Assembly (NCBI GenBank): GCA_036583965.1
Contig: JAZBQD010000014.1
Span: 38,302,990-38,366,989, forward strand
Length of the DNA: 64,000 nucleotides
Origin: Prunella strophiata
Lineage: Eukaryota; Chordata; Aves; Passeriformes; Prunellidae
Direction: 5' to 3'
Below the pieces are notes generated by a model. The model searched no databases and was not told the DNA's origin. It was given only the letters and a program-made list of their open reading frames with translations. Of this stretch, positions 23,001 to 36,566 are shown in pieces. A program made the position numbers and the translations under genes. Numbering within the stretch: the first letter of the stretch is position 1; each line of letters begins with the position of its first letter.

Positions 23001-26000
23001 AGCCAAAACCAGCACGTGTGGCCACAGCCTCTACACTAGCCCCAACGAGGATGTAGGAGCCCCACCACATTCCAGGCCTGAGCTGGCCCCTGGCACACAT
23101 CTGGGGACAAGGTGGCCTGGTGTGAGTGCAATGGCTGTACACCACTCAGCTCTGCATATCTAGTCCATCCCTCCCTGCCTCAGGCTGTGTGTGGGTTGTG
23201 TAAACAGATTGAAAGGTCATGTTGGAAAGATATCTAAAACATGAGCAAGTACACCCAAGAAAAAAGTGTTTTTTCTTTCTCTTCACTACTGTCAGCTGGT
23301 TCAAAGTGTTGCCAGTGCCTTTGCTGTACAACTTTCTGCTATCCTAGCCCAAAACACATTGCCCTTTGAAGAAAATGTGCAGTGTTCCCTGGTACCTCTG
23401 CACTGCAGAAGCAATTTCCTCCAAACAAAAGCAAATTGTTCAGCAGAGATGTGGGACTATATAGCACCATGCATCTTGTTTCTGTACTGACTTCTGCAAT
23501 TCCAGCAGAAAGCTCACACATGTGATTATGGAATCATCACATACCACACAGTTTGGCACAAAGAACCACTCAGAACTGAATGGCAAGTCCTCAAATCTCT
23601 TTACATCAGCCAGCCTGGGCATAAACTGAGTCAAGCAAGTGCCATGTGGATTCAGCCTTGCAGGAGAGCAAAGTGCTCAGCCTGTCTGGTGGCTGCAAGG
23701 TTCAGTAACCTCTGACTCCATCCTGGATTGGCACAATTGTGAAAGATCAGCTTCAGGAAAGCTTGTCAGCTGAGGAAAGAAATTCACACGTTTGTTTGTT
23801 TTTGCAAAACAGAGAAGAAAAAGTTGAACAAACTGAATTCTCCTCTCTTCTGGATGGTGAACACGCCGACATAGGAAAGAATTTTACATAGGAATAATCA
23901 GCAAATATGGATGCTACTACTTCTGATCACCTTCCTTTTTCTCTTTGAAAGGTGAAAACCCATAATTTTCGTCACCAACATTATTCATTGCATATATCCC
24001 AGTCAGAAATCTCCAGCCACAGCTGAAGCCCTACAGAATAAAGTTTCAGCTACATATGCTATTTAATACTTACTGATACCTTATACTACATATTCCTAAT
24101 GGCACTAATCACTCCAGTTTAACTCAAACAAAGCAAACCCCATTAGCCCTGGGGGCTGTGCCTTCACACATTAATGTGAGACCGAAGCAAGAAATGATGA
24201 TGTTCTTGTTCTTATGCACAACTTAGAGCACAACAGAATAAAAGAGACCTTTTGCAAGGTCCTTCAGAATTGACTGTTCACTGGAAGCATTCCCACCCAT
24301 AAGCCTGTGTAGAGTTTATTGTGACAGAGGACAATGTCTACAAATCTCTTGAAAATAATTTTTTGCATGCATGATTTTTTCATGCCTGTCACGAGTTATG
24401 GTAGGACAGCAGTCAGTCCAGATACTGTTACAAAAAAACAAACAAAAAATAAAATAAAATAATATTTCTCATTTGTCAGACTGTGTTTGCTTAGTTTCAT
24501 TTTATATTTCTAGCCCACAGAAGGCTTACAGGAAATTTCAGCTGGTAAAATGTAAATTTACCGTAATTGTGTAGTAGTACCAGATGCAGCTGACCACAAG
24601 TTATGTGCTTTTAGAAAAAAAAGCGTTTGCACTAACAGGGTAATAAATGACAGGAAACAAAATTGCCTGATGCTAGCACAGGTTTTTGAACCTGTGAGTC
24701 TCAGAAAAAAGTGTGTACCGTAGCTCCAAAGAACATCAGGCATTCTGCTAAAATTCCCACAAGGAGGAAGATATATGATAGAAAAAATTAAAACTGCAGA
24801 GAACACTAAGCTTTTGTTTTGTTACCCTATAGCATGCCTCTCTTAGGGCTGGTGGGACTACTGGCACAGAGAGCTAAAAGATCAACCAGGGGCATTCCTT
24901 CTTTCCGGTAGGGCAAAGAGGTGTTTTTCCGTGTGAGGCCTCATACAAAAACCACAAGCAGAGCTCTTAGAGCTAAAAAGCTCTATTTTTGACTTCAGGC
25001 TCACACACCAACACTGGGTGCATGTATTACAGAGAGCTCCTCTTTGCTCTTTGGAGAAGCTCAGGCTTCGTGCATCCCAGGTTGTCCCTGTAGCTGAAGA
25101 TCTCGATGCTCTGCTGTGGAAACACTGCCAGTGCCACAGCTGGCTGGTGTCCTCCTCCAAGTGGCAGAGGAAGAGCATCATGATGTTGAGTCATCATGAT
25201 TCTGCTTTCATGATTCCCTCTTTCAGCCTTAATCACTTGATGCCTCTGATGGCTCTCTGTGCTGTTTTCTCCCCTCCTCACATCATCTTCTGTGTCTAAA
25301 GTTATCTGTCTTCATAGCACCAAATCACCTATTACTCATCCTTAAAAATGGCTAGTTTGCTTACTTCAGCAGTCTTGTCTTCAGGACCTCAATAAATAAT
25401 ACTTAGGAATTTCATGGTAACAATATTTATGAAAGCAAATATTATTAATTCAGTTTGCAGTGTAAAAAAATAACCCAACAAACCCACACCACACACCCAT
25501 CTAAGTTACTCCCAAATGAAATTGATAATAGATGTCACAAGACTGACCCAAGCAACTGCATTTGGGGACCAGCCTGTCCCTGCCTTTCCACACCCATCTT
25601 TGAAGGGACAGGAATTTGTGTGGCTAAGTGCAACAGGAGATGACCAGGGAACTCAGTCACTGTCCTGCAGGATATAAGTCCCTTCAAATGACTTCCAAAC
25701 TAATCACAGAGAGAAGGACTGTGAAAGATTTCATCTCAGCTTTTTGGTCAGGCAGAACACCTGATCCAGAACACCTGTCACTGGATGACACCAGCAAGCA
25801 TGGACATGAGGGATTTGGGGACAGACTACTGTGAAGGCTTCAGCAAAAGGCAACCACAAGGTGCCAGCAGCTGCCTCATGCAGCCCCACTGCAGCCTATG
25901 AGAATCTAAACTCTGAGAAAATCCCAGTCATCTGTTTTTGTTACTTGTAAGGTACCAGTAATTCATCCCATCACCTTCTGGAAAACAGGATTTCTTAACA

Positions 26001-28621
26001 ATCATATCTTCACCTTTCCAGGTGCCATCCAGTTCACCTGCTTACCAAATTTTTTGAAGCATTGGAGCATTTTTCCACTGGCTTTGTGGAAAACAGCCTT
26101 AATAAGTTGAGGAACAACAGCAGCAGGCTTGACCGTGGCAAAACATGAGGTTGAATGACATGATGGTGTTTAGGACGTGACATCAGATAGCTGAGCCAGC
26201 ACAAGGTGCATGTGACAGACAAGACATTAGGGCCTGCAGGAGGTCACAACACACTAGACTAAGTGCAAGGGTGTCACTGTGGTGCACAAACGACACAACG
26301 CGGACAGCAGCTCTTTGCAAGGTGTGAGAGAGCAAAAAGAGGAAGTTTATTGAAATCTGACTCCATTTATAGTTTTCTGAATTCCCAGTGTCATTGGAGG
26401 GTGACAGTGCCACCTCCTCAATGCCACTGGAAAACTCAACAGTCCATCAAGTTGCTCTTCCTCCATAGAGGAAGACAAAACAATAAGTTATTTACAGAAA
26501 CTGTGTGAGAAAGTTCTGCACAAGAAGTGTAAACATCAGAAGGCTTTAGAGAAACTTAAAAAATCAGGGCGACACAAGGGCAGGTGACAATTTTTCTAGC
26601 TTGGTAAGACTTCTTAATTTTAAGTTCCTCCTCAGGAAAACATACCAAAAATTGTATAAATGTGAGACTAACTACAGCTACCACATGATCACAGGAACAG
26701 GGTTTGCCAGCCAAAGGGGATGAGAAATGCTAAGGGTGACATTTTTTCCTCCTTAGAAAGTGAGCTCAGCATTCCTGTCTCCTAAATACCTGAAAATATC
26801 TAAATGTAAATATATAAAATCTGCATAATGTAAAAGATAAAAACTTTTGAGACAGCTCATATGCACATAAAGAATTGGAATGCAATTACTTTTCTTTTGA
26901 CCATTTTTCAAATGGTCAAATAGTAATACCAGCAACTGAGCTTATTCCTTGCTTTTTACTAGCATGTGGCAGTGCATTGTACCATGTAATATAATGTGTA
27001 TATACATATAATATTGATACTTCATTGGAGCAAAGTAGTTCAGCTGCAAATGAAGAATAATTTTTCAAGCACAGGAGAAAACTTCCCGTGTTCTTTAGCT
27101 GCTTTAGATGGGCAAGTAAACTGCAGAAGGAAAACCTCACTCAGTATCTTCAAGTAGAGCTTCAAGTTACAATACAGGAACTTGTTTGTCAAAAAGAGAA
27201 AAAAACTCCAAGACTTTGTCTCCAGTAACCTCTGTGGCAGCAAGTATATGTGCAAATTAATCACAAAAAGGCACCTACAACAGCTACTTATGTTTGCTGA
27301 ACATTATTTAAAAGTTTGATATCTCTGTTAAATATACCAGGAACTAATCCAGTATCTCCAGATTTCAGTGAATAGCATTCCCTTTACTTCTATAAACTTT
27401 GAATCATGGTCAGAGTGAAGATGCAACAGGGACTTTAAGAAAGTAAAATGGAAAAGAAACTGATTCCTTATGTTTAAATTTAAAAGTTTTGTTATTTGTG
27501 TCACAGACACAGGATATCATAAACTCCATGCCTAGACTCAGAAATTGCTTCTCTCCAGTCAACTAAAGCATTACCTTTTTGGGCTATGTGTTATTTTCAT
27601 GTTAGAGTATCACTTCTACAAGAGAAAGATCTATTGCAGTGAACCAAATGTAAATAAATCTTAACAGCACAAACCCTGCCAGACAAATAAAGACGTCAAG
27701 TATATTTCTCAGATTATTGCCAGTGTTTCATAACAATTATTCAATAATTTCCCATAATGTCTTCCTTGTAGAGAAATGTGTAAAGTATGCAAACACTACT
27801 TTTGTCAGGCACTCAGCTCCTTCAGCCTCCTTTATACCTGATTTAAAACTCCCCAGCTGATTTTGCAGCATGCAAAACCACAACAGACTAATAGGAAATT
27901 GTCTAAAAGTCATTGTGGATGACTATAGGCTCGATCAACTCTTGCATAAGTCAGGCAATTGCAACAGGAAAGGTAAGCAGTTGAAGCCTACCTTTTTTTA
28001 GAGAAAGGTGTGAAGATTCTTGTAGAGAGTATAATAGGTTCATAGTTCATCCCTGAAAGAGGAAGTGTTTGACTGTCATATTCAAGGAGCCTAAAAGTGT
28101 GGTTGATTTTACTGCCAATTCTTTCAAGGTGAACCACAATAAAATTCCACAGACTTTTGACCATTCTTTACCAGATGTTAAATCTTCAGTACCTTACACA
28201 TAGGATTTTCTTTAACAGACATGCTCGAGGAAATAAAAATTTTTCATTCAGATGCTGTAGCTTGATTTGCCAGGTTTCACAGCATTTTACAGGAGATGGT
28301 AGGGACTGTTACCTCTGTCCTTAGCAGGAGAATTGGAAAGAGAAAAGTATTAAATAATTGGCAAAAAGCATAGAGGAAAACACAAAACAGATCATGAGGC
28401 TTGCTAATGTTACTATCATCAAAATAAATACTGATAATATTTTTATTAGCCTTCATCAGTTTTTTTCCCCTCATTCACATTCCTATATTAATGAAAACCA
28501 GACTTTCCACCAGAATAGCAAAAGAAAATTAATTGCCCAGGATACAGATGTGTAATACCATTAAACAAATTTGCTTCATATTTTTTTTAATAAACTCAAT
28601 TTCAAATTAGGTGAAGAACCT
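20001..28621. other. intergenic, no gene recognised
   Basis: Unique AT-rich DNA. A short A/T stretch with AAACAAAC and AAAAT units lies near 24430-24465. Open frames of 60-100 codons occur on both strands with no recognisable protein features. Nothing else is supported. Confidence 0.4.
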
Positions 28622-29225
28622 TCTATGCAGAAAGTCTATTGATTCCAGCCTCCTTGCCATGGACAGGGACATATTTCACTAGATCAGATTGCTCAAACCT
28701 CTATCCAGTCTGGGTTTGGACACTTTCAGGGATGGAATACGCATGATTTGGCTGGGCAACCTGCTCCAGTGCCTCCCCACATTCACAGCAGAGAATTTTT
28801 TCCTAATAAGTAATATAAATCTGCTCTTTTTCAGTTTGAAGCCATTTTGTCTTGTCCTGTCACCACAGGCCTTGCTAACAAGCCTCTCTCCACCTTTCTT
28901 GTGGGCTCCCTTCAGGTACTGGAAGGCCACAGTTAGGTCCCCGAAACCTTTCTCCTTTTGTTCTTCTTTGTTCTCCTTTTCAGGCTGAACAAACCCAACT
29001 CTCTCAGCCTTTCCTCATAGGAGAGGTGCTCCATCCATCTGGTCATCTTGTTGGCCTTCTCTGGACTCTCTCCAACAGTTCCCTGTCCTTCCTGTGCAGG
29101 GAACCCCAGAGCTGGATGCAGCTCTCCAGGTGGGGTCTCACCAGAGCAGAGCAGAGGGACAGAATCCCCTCCCTCACCCTGCTGGCCACTGCTGCTTTGG
29201 ATGCAGCCCAGGACATTATGAGGTT
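28622..29225 (-). mobile_element. CR1 LINE 3' region (about 600 bp)
   Basis: The + strand shows in order GCCATGGACAGGGACA, GGCTGGGCAACCTGCTCCAGTG, TTTCAGTTTGAAGCCATT, GTCTTGTCCTGTCACCACAG, CTCTCTCAGCCTTTCCTCAT, AGAGGTGCTCCA, CAGAGCTGGATGCAGCTCTCCAGGTG and GGTCTCACCAGAGCAGAGC, then GGATGCAGCCCAGGA. This is the reverse complement of the end of the CR1 polymerase gene plus 3' UTR. The tail itself is missing or decayed. No complete reading frame remains. Confidence 0.93.
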
Positions 29226-31139
29226 AGTTGAAAGAAACCCCTAAATACCAACATAAAAAACCCAACAAAACCTCCCATCCACCTTTCTAGCTCCCTCTTT
29301 AGGAGAGAAAAGGAAAGCTGGAAAAGTATCCCACCTGCTACTTTGATTTTAAGCTCTCTGGCTCCTCCAGAAGGAAAATGAATGAAGAGATATCTTCCTG
29401 CTGCCAGGTGTAATGTATTTCCTTCTGTAAAATTCCACAAAGCTTTGGGGGACATTTTTTCCTCATATGATTTTATACAGGGCATCTTAGGGAAGAACAG
29501 TATAGATTAAAAGCTGCATTTGAACTGCTAAAGACAAGTAGAGCAGAGGCAAATTGATCTAGCAATGTGTGAAAAAGCTTTGAAGGAACAGTTTCAAAGC
29601 CATTGTGGTGTCTTGCAAGTTCAGAGCTTGGGTGTGCAGAGAGGGCCAAGCACAGGCAGGTTTAAAATGGGCAACCATACTTTCCTTCAGAAACCCAAAA
29701 ATTGTGCAAAACTGTGGGATTAAAAGATTTCCCTCTGCAACTTTTCCATGTTGCTACTTTGTGTTTTGTCAAATGCTTTCACTTCTGTTCTAACAATAGT
29801 GGAGGAATAAGCAGGAAGCTGAATCAAGCTCAGGACACAGAAGCAGGGGCTTTGCTTTCCATGCCAATTCTGCTAGGTTGGGACTTCTTATTCCTTCTTT
29901 ACTGTAAAATAAAACCCACTAAAAAGTGTGAAAACCTTCTGGTTTTTCTTGGGTATGCTTTCTCTGTAGAGCTGCTCAGGAGCAGAAAGAACATGCTCTT
30001 AACATGAAATGGGGTGCTTGCTTCCTGTGGTTATGTATTTCTCTTTGTTGAGAAGCCCAGCAAAGTCATTTATGCCTCTGTGGCTGCACCAGGTCATGCT
30101 TGACTGAGGTGTTTCCTTGAAAACTGCTTTGTTTCAGCTTACTCATCATCTGTTTCACTGAAAACTAGCTCCTGCTTCATCATAATAAAATTATTCTCCA
30201 TAAATTCAAAGGCTTTGGACCAAAGCTGCCCCAGGTTAGCAGATGCAGAAATCATCCTTGCAGAAAGACAGTAGTTTACTTGCAAAATACAAAAGATAAC
30301 TAAATAGCTCCTGCTGTTGTCTCCATCACCACCTTTATTGTTGTTATTTTTAAATGACTCTCCCTGAATTCTCCTGTTTTACTTTCCATAGGGGTAGGAT
30401 GTGTCCTGTAGACAGCACAGCTTTCTAACATTTTGTATATTCTTTTATCTGAAGGCATCTTGTGTGCAAGAGGTGCACTCATTGTCTGAACATTCCCTTC
30501 TGACTTTAATGGTGTTATTGCACCAAGAATCAAAAACTCTGTAAAGTCAGCTGAAATTAATGGCTATTTGTGCTTCAGAGTGGATATGTGAGATGTGTGA
30601 GAATTGGATCTTAGGCAAGGTTGCAATAGCAAAAAGGCTCTCAGTACATTCGTGATTATGTGGGGAAATACTTTTGGATTTAACTCAGTGACACAGATGA
30701 CTGTTTAATGTGGCCCTGCAGCCTTGTGTATACAGTATTGCCACTCCTACAAACAGGTCACAGACTTTGCAGTGAGTTTACAAAGCCTCAGGTCTTGCTT
30801 TACCTGAATTTATCTTGACATGCCTGAATCTTCATTTCCACTTGCTTATACAAAGTTTTTTTCTGATCGTGGGGTAACATGCAACACAAGTTTTTATTTG
30901 CCACAGTTTTCAATGGCAATTGAGGTTCAAAACACTTTGAGCCTCTGAATCTCAAGGCATGAACTGGGACAATGAAGACTTGCCCATGGTAAGAGAAAAT
31001 CATGTTTGAGACCATCTGGGGAACTTGAAGAGGTGCATCCCAGAGTCCCGAGAGAACTGGCAGATTTAGCTGCTTTTCAGTGTATTTGAACAGTCTCAGC
31101 AGTCAGGTAAAGTCCATACTCAGTGAAAAAGGGAAACAT
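29226..31139. other. intergenic
   Basis: Unique sequence between two CR1 pieces. No gene or regulatory element is recognised. Confidence 0.4.
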
Positions 31140-31625
31140 CACATCCATGCTTTTCAGAGGGTAAAAATAATAAACCTGGGAAATATCAGCCAGCCAGCCT
31201 CACCTCTGTGCCCAGAAACATCATGGAGCAGATAGTCCTGGAAGGTATGTCAAGGCATAGAGGTGGCAAGGAGGCAAGTAAACACAGCCAAAGTGGCTTC
31301 ACCAGGGGCAAGCCATGCTGTCAGTGAACAAGAGCTACTAATGTCATTTACATGGACTTCTGTAAAGCCCTCAGCATGGTTCCACACAGTATGCTTGCTG
31401 TTAAACTGGGGATTGAGGGATGAGCTATTTGATGGATAAGAAATTGTCTGGATAGTCACATCCAAAGAGTTGCAGTCAATGGCTCAGTGTCCAAATGGAG
31501 ACCTACAGGTGGTCTTCCTCAGGACAGTATTTTGGGATGGTCATTGCTCAATATCTTTATTTATGACAGAGACAGTGGCATTGAGAACAGTGCCAGCAAG
31601 TCTGCAGACACCACGAGGAAGAAGA
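31140..31625 (+). mobile_element. CR1 LINE internal fragment (reverse transcriptase region)
   Basis: Sense-strand landmarks of the CR1 polymerase gene appear in order: AGCCTCACCTCTGTGCCCAG, ATCATGGAGCAGATAGTCCT, GTGGCTTCACCAGGGGCAAG, ACATGGACTTCTGTAAAGCC, AAGAGTTGCAGTCAATGGCT, CAGTGTCCAAATGGAGACC, GTCTTCCTCAGGACAGTATT and ATATCTTTATTTATGACAGAG. It corresponds to the central reverse transcriptase part. Small deletions and stops have broken the frame. It has neither a CR1 3' end nor a 5' end, so it is an internal remnant. Confidence 0.9.
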
Positions 31626-31865
31626 AGCCATTGACACCAGCATTGTATTTCTCTCTGCAGCAGACTTGGGTGGTGGATAACTTGCCACATCCCTCCCCAC
31701 TCCCCAAAGTGCAACCATCAATATTAGGACCCAGGGGGGGCAGGGGAAGGTGGAACACAACAGCTAAGAAAGAGGTAATAGCCGGGATGTGTGTGTAGGA
31801 ATTTTAAGTGTGTAGTTTATTTAATCTTTTTCTCTGCAACATAATTATTTATTTACTTTTTCTCT

Positions 31866-31911
31866 CTTTTTCATAATAATAATTACATCTTTTTCATAAT
31901 AATAATTACAT
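31866..31911. repeat. 23-bp tandem duplication
   Basis: Two exact 23-bp copies (31866-31888 and 31889-31911) of a CTTTTTCATAATAATAATTA-type unit. This is a small recent local duplication. Confidence 0.9.
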
Positions 31912-32194
31912 CTGTGCTAATACTGATGCCCTGATTACACTGTTAAGATTTCAATTATGTTAACAATAAGTGCCATCTTTACACATAAAATGAATTTCCC
32001 CTTTTCCCATAGCAAGTTGTCAAGCATGACGAGATCACTGCTGCAGCCCAGCTGGTTTGCTGCAGGTCTACTGCTGGAGCCTGCACTAATTCCTTTTAGC
32101 TCAGGGGAACCACTAGTCAGGGCACAACCTAAAAGTAACCTGATGTAGGGCACTAATACTGCCTATTACAGATAATGCTGTGTTGAGGAACACG

Positions 32195-32560
32195 TTCAGG
32201 CCAGGTATCTCAGTGTGAAGCTGCTGTGCCAGCAATAGGCTGAGCTCTGGGAGCAGGAGCCTGAGCTGAGACAAGAGGCTGTGAGCTGCCAACCCTTTGC
32301 AGAACAGAGGAGCTGTGGTGCAGCCAGGGGATGGGACACTCAGAGGCACAGCAGGAGCTGAGGAGCTCAGACTTTGTTTCCCTGAGACTCCAGGGGTATA
32401 AAAGCCCAGTGGTTCCTCTGTTTGGGGTCCCTCCTTGGAGGCACCTAGCTCAACCTGTTATTTTGTCGTTTAGTTATTGCACCATGATTAAATTATTTCA
32501 AGGATCTGGATGTCTGGGACTCTGCTATGGGAAACCTGTGGTCAAGCTGGTAAGGACACC
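32195..32560 (+). mobile_element. probable endogenous retroviral LTR
   Basis: A TATA box, TATAAAA, lies at 32397-32403 inside GGGGTATAAAAGCCCAG. It is followed by TTTGGGGTCCCTCCTTGGAG and GCACCTAGCTCAACCTGTTA. The TATA box and R-region style closely resemble LTRs of bird endogenous retroviruses. Boundaries, target-site duplications and a family name cannot be fixed by eye. No gag, pol or env reading frame was recognised beside it, so a solo or truncated LTR is likely. Confidence 0.4.
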
Positions 32561-35500
32561 TGGTGTGGCTGTGTGAGGGGCAGGTGTAGCTGCAGAGGGG
32601 CTCTTGTCCCAGCTCAGGTGCTGCAAGAGTGACTGCCAGAGTGGCATCTGGATGGTTTGACAGGGACGTTTCCCTAACCATGGAGAATGACAAATATTTC
32701 CTAAATAGTTCTATTTGATGTAGGAGTCCTTAAATCCTTTGAAAATGGTGGACTAATTTGTAGATGAGGTATAACCTGGACATGGAAAATAAGTTTGGAC
32801 TAGGAAGAAGATAAATGGCAAACCTTCATGGTGTTTATTGGTAGAACTAGTGGGTGGATAGATGTTAGAAATCATGTCTGTCAGTAAGCAGTATTTAGGT
32901 AGTGAAGATACCAAACCCATGGCAAACTCAGCTCTGAGCTGTTGAAAGCAAGTGGTGGATATGCTTTCCCATATGACTCAAACTCATTATTACCCGTATG
33001 ACTCAAATCATTATTACCTGATTCTGAATAAGAAGAAAAGGAGATTTTTTGGTTGATATTTTTCCTTTTTTCATCAAAAGCCCCTGCTGAGTTATGAGCT
33101 GGTCTGTGCAGCTCTCCCCTCCCATTGATTCTGTGGGGCAGGGTTAGGGGCTTTGGTAGCCACAGGCCCACACCACATGACAGGCAAACACAAGACCTGA
33201 GGAAGAAGGGAAACACCAGGGGACTGACAGAAGCCTCCCTGGTGGGCCCCAAGCAGTGAGAGGATGAGTAACCATCCCCTTATCCCCTGATCTCAGCATG
33301 GCTGGGTCTGGCCTGGCTCCTTCTGGCCCAGAGCAAAGCTGATGCCAGGAATAGCCATTATCATCCCCTTCCTTGCCCCTGACACAATGCATCCTGCCAG
33401 ACCCCAGCACTGCTTCCAGTTCTTCTATTTGCTGCTGCAGCACTGAGGCCATCTGACACACACATGAAAATAAACAAAAGTCCTCACAACTATTCTGTAA
33501 AGTAGATAAAAAACTAATTAATCAGAACAGAAAGCCAAACACAGGAAATACTAACCAAACAGAAGTACTAGAAAAACTCATTTCAGAGCTGCCTGTGCCA
33601 CTCTCCCCAAAACAGAATCCAGCCCTAGCTGGCTGCAGCAGAACTGGTGACAAGGATCTTGTCATGTTGGAGTCTACTCCATTTTCTTAGTAGTGAGAAA
33701 ACTACAAAGAGAGAAATGGGTTATAGTCATCACTTATCATGAGATTTGGAGTGTCCAGCATGACGTAAATCTGAGGAGCCAAGAGCACTTGGAAATGGAG
33801 CTGCTTGCACTGTCTAAGACTGGAGGGCAGAACAACCTGCAGGTATCCTCACTCTGTGTCTGTGAATGAGGGGACGGCATAGGAGAAGTGGGTGGCAGAG
33901 AAGTTGGCAGATTTCTAGTGGACATCTCACAGATCCTGTTGGAATCTCCTCTGTGTTCTGCAAATTTGCAGAAGCTGAATAACTTCTTCAAATAATTTTA
34001 ACTTGAAAATTTGAAACACTTCTGCCACAAGTGCTTGTTTCTATTTGTTTATTTCCAACAAACTCAGAGTATCAGCTGGGAGAACTTTTATTCTTGAACT
34101 ATGTCCTATCTTGGAAGATCTGGAAATAAGTGTACAGGAAAAATCCTGCTGCTATCTTTTGAGCTGCAGCCAGGAGAAATCTGCTTAACTGCTCTGTGAG
34201 GATGGTGCATCTGCAGTCCTGCCACCTGCAAGAGCCCTGAGAAGATGCGTGTATGGCTGGCTTACAGCTAGAAGGACCAAGAGGTTGAATAATGCTTGGT
34301 GGGGAGAAAGGCTCATCAGAACCTTTACCTACTAAAATGGAAGTCTCCTAAAGTGCAAGAAGCAGCAGTTTCTTGACCATTTGTAAACCACAATTTCTTG
34401 AAGTGTTTATGCCATGTCTATAGTTTTTCTGTCTCTCAGAGCAGCAGTGATAAGGAATCCTGCCACATAATGCACCCAGTACTAGGGTTCATTTGACAGA
34501 GAAGCACAAAAGCTGTCAGAAAGGTCAACAGGTTTTGTTAACACCTGACAGAGCCAGGGCTTTTTTCCCCTCTAACATTTCCTTGGAAGTGATTAAATAG
34601 TTTTTGGTGAACTAAGAAAAAATAATCACCCTGGATTGGACTCCTAGCATGAAATACCCAAGTGTCTAACAGGTTTATAAACCATTAAAAAAAATCTTCC
34701 ACTGGGGAGAGTCCAGCCATGCAAACACTAGATAGTATGACCTGCTCTGCCTTAAGCATGGCACATTCTTTGCATGCTATTCCTGCATTTTTAAATGTAA
34801 AAATGTAAAGAAAGTTTAATCACGTTACTTTACTGGGAGTTGGAACTTCATGGCAACCAACCTGTTTGGATTCAAACTGACTTTTTACTTTAAATAAAAA
34901 GAAAATAAGGATGGAAGAGGTAGGGGGAAATTCGGGTTTAAACTACTTGTCTGAGTAATTTATAGTTTTAAGATGCTTCAGCTCTATTACAACATGGATA
35001 AGAAATAACTTTAATGAATAAAGGACACATTATAAAATAAATACAAATATTATAATATAAAATATAATACTATAACACAGGCTATAAATACTATGTTGGC
35101 TTCCTATCTTTGACATGGAGCCTTGTGATAGCCTTTTTCTGGTGAGGCAGTTGGGAAAAGACTACTGTAGTTCCCCAAGTAGGAGGAAAACAATCTGGAA
35201 ATTGGTTACTGATATCAGAAAGTGACTAGAGATAAGTGCAGTGCAAATGATGGTCTCTCTATAGCAAGAACTATGGCTGCACATAACTGGAAATGTTGAC
35301 TGAACTGAAAGATTTATTCAAGTCAAACCCCTCCATACCTTAATAAAATCAGAGATAAGTTGCTTTCTTAAAAATCTGCAGTATTGTACTTCAGTGTAAA
35401 ACTTTTCAGAGATGTTGAGGAATGTTTTCTATATCCCAACAAGCTGTAAATGAGGCTTTGTTTCTAGTGGGAGCTTCAATCATCTCCCTGACCACTATGA

Positions 35501-36519
35501 AATAGCTAGAGGGATAGGAGCAGAAGCTGGCTTAAAAAGTCCAGACTACTTCCTCTGCCCAGAATTTAATCTTGTTTTATTCAGAATATAAATACTAAAT
35601 TTTTTTGGCTCAAAAGTTAAAGTTTGGTGTTTTATAGATTGCTTTGAAACCATTTTTGCATATTCAGTATTTCATTCTGGTACAGGATGAGTTCACCATC
35701 AAGAGCAGTACTGTTAAAACGTTTGATGAGGCAACATGTGCAGTCAGTTATCTAAAGAAATGTGGTGTTCATGCATAATGCTTTCAAAATAGAAGTGCTT
35801 TACATAAACCAAAGTACTGCCAATCCTGGAGCACTTTTGTCTGATTAAAAATGTGTGGCTAATTCCCCCTGGGTGAAATGCTGTTTAGAGCTGAGATTGC
35901 TGCTGAATGAAATACAGAAATCACAGCACAGTATGGAAGCAAAATGTTGGATTTGCTGTTAAGCAAATTTTATGCAGCATTTTTAGCTTTAAGATCTTGC
36001 TAACGTTCTTCTCTCTATGATATAAAACATCTTTCAGAGGTGACCTTTTGCTTCAGCAAATGCTCCCCAGCTGAAATCAACTTTCAGCTAACTAAAACCT
36101 AAATATTGATTTTCCATCCAGCCATCGAGAAAAATGCATCAGGGAGTTTTTAGACATTCATCTGGACAGATGCAATGAGTGGGATTCATTATACTGTGTT
36201 TTAGGAGATTAAAAGATTGCTTTGCTAATGTTCAAAATGTTCTTGACATTTCTATCTTGAAAAGCAGGACTAAGGACTCGGGACTTCCAACCCCATCTTC
36301 TAGTGGGAGAAGAATTTCTGTACTAGACTTTGTGTGGTGTGACAGACTCAAGCCAGTAGTCCTTACAACTCCTCTACTCTGCAGTGAGGTGTCTGATGGT
36401 TCTGTGCCAGCAGATCCATTGAATTTATTCTTGTCTCTCTCCCCATCCCACCCAGCACGTGCTACCACCCCATGACACAGAGACAAACAGTCCTGTGTAG
36501 TCACCCCTGAACCACTCAG
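32561..36519. other. intergenic, with duplicated AP-1 sites
   Basis: At 32967-33016 a unit of about 25 bp is tandemly repeated. Each copy contains a perfect AP-1/TRE consensus TGACTCA (32974-32980 and 32999-33005) followed by AAACTCATTATTAC or AAATCATTATTAC. A - strand open frame at 33144-33461 has an LQQQIEELEAVLGSG-type helix but no recognisable family. 35025-35090 is almost pure A/T. Confidence 0.4.
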
Positions 36520-36566
36520 GTAATTGGATTACATGATTGTTGTAGGTCCCTTTCAACTTTTTAACT
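36520..36566 (+). mobile_element. short CR1 3' remnant
   Basis: TGGATTACATGATTGTTGTA and GGTCCCTTTCAACTTTTT resemble the CR1 3' UTR segment GGTTGGACTAGATGATCTTTG followed by AGGTCCCTTCCAAC. Only about 45 bases remain and the tail is missing, so this is a weak call. Confidence 0.4.
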
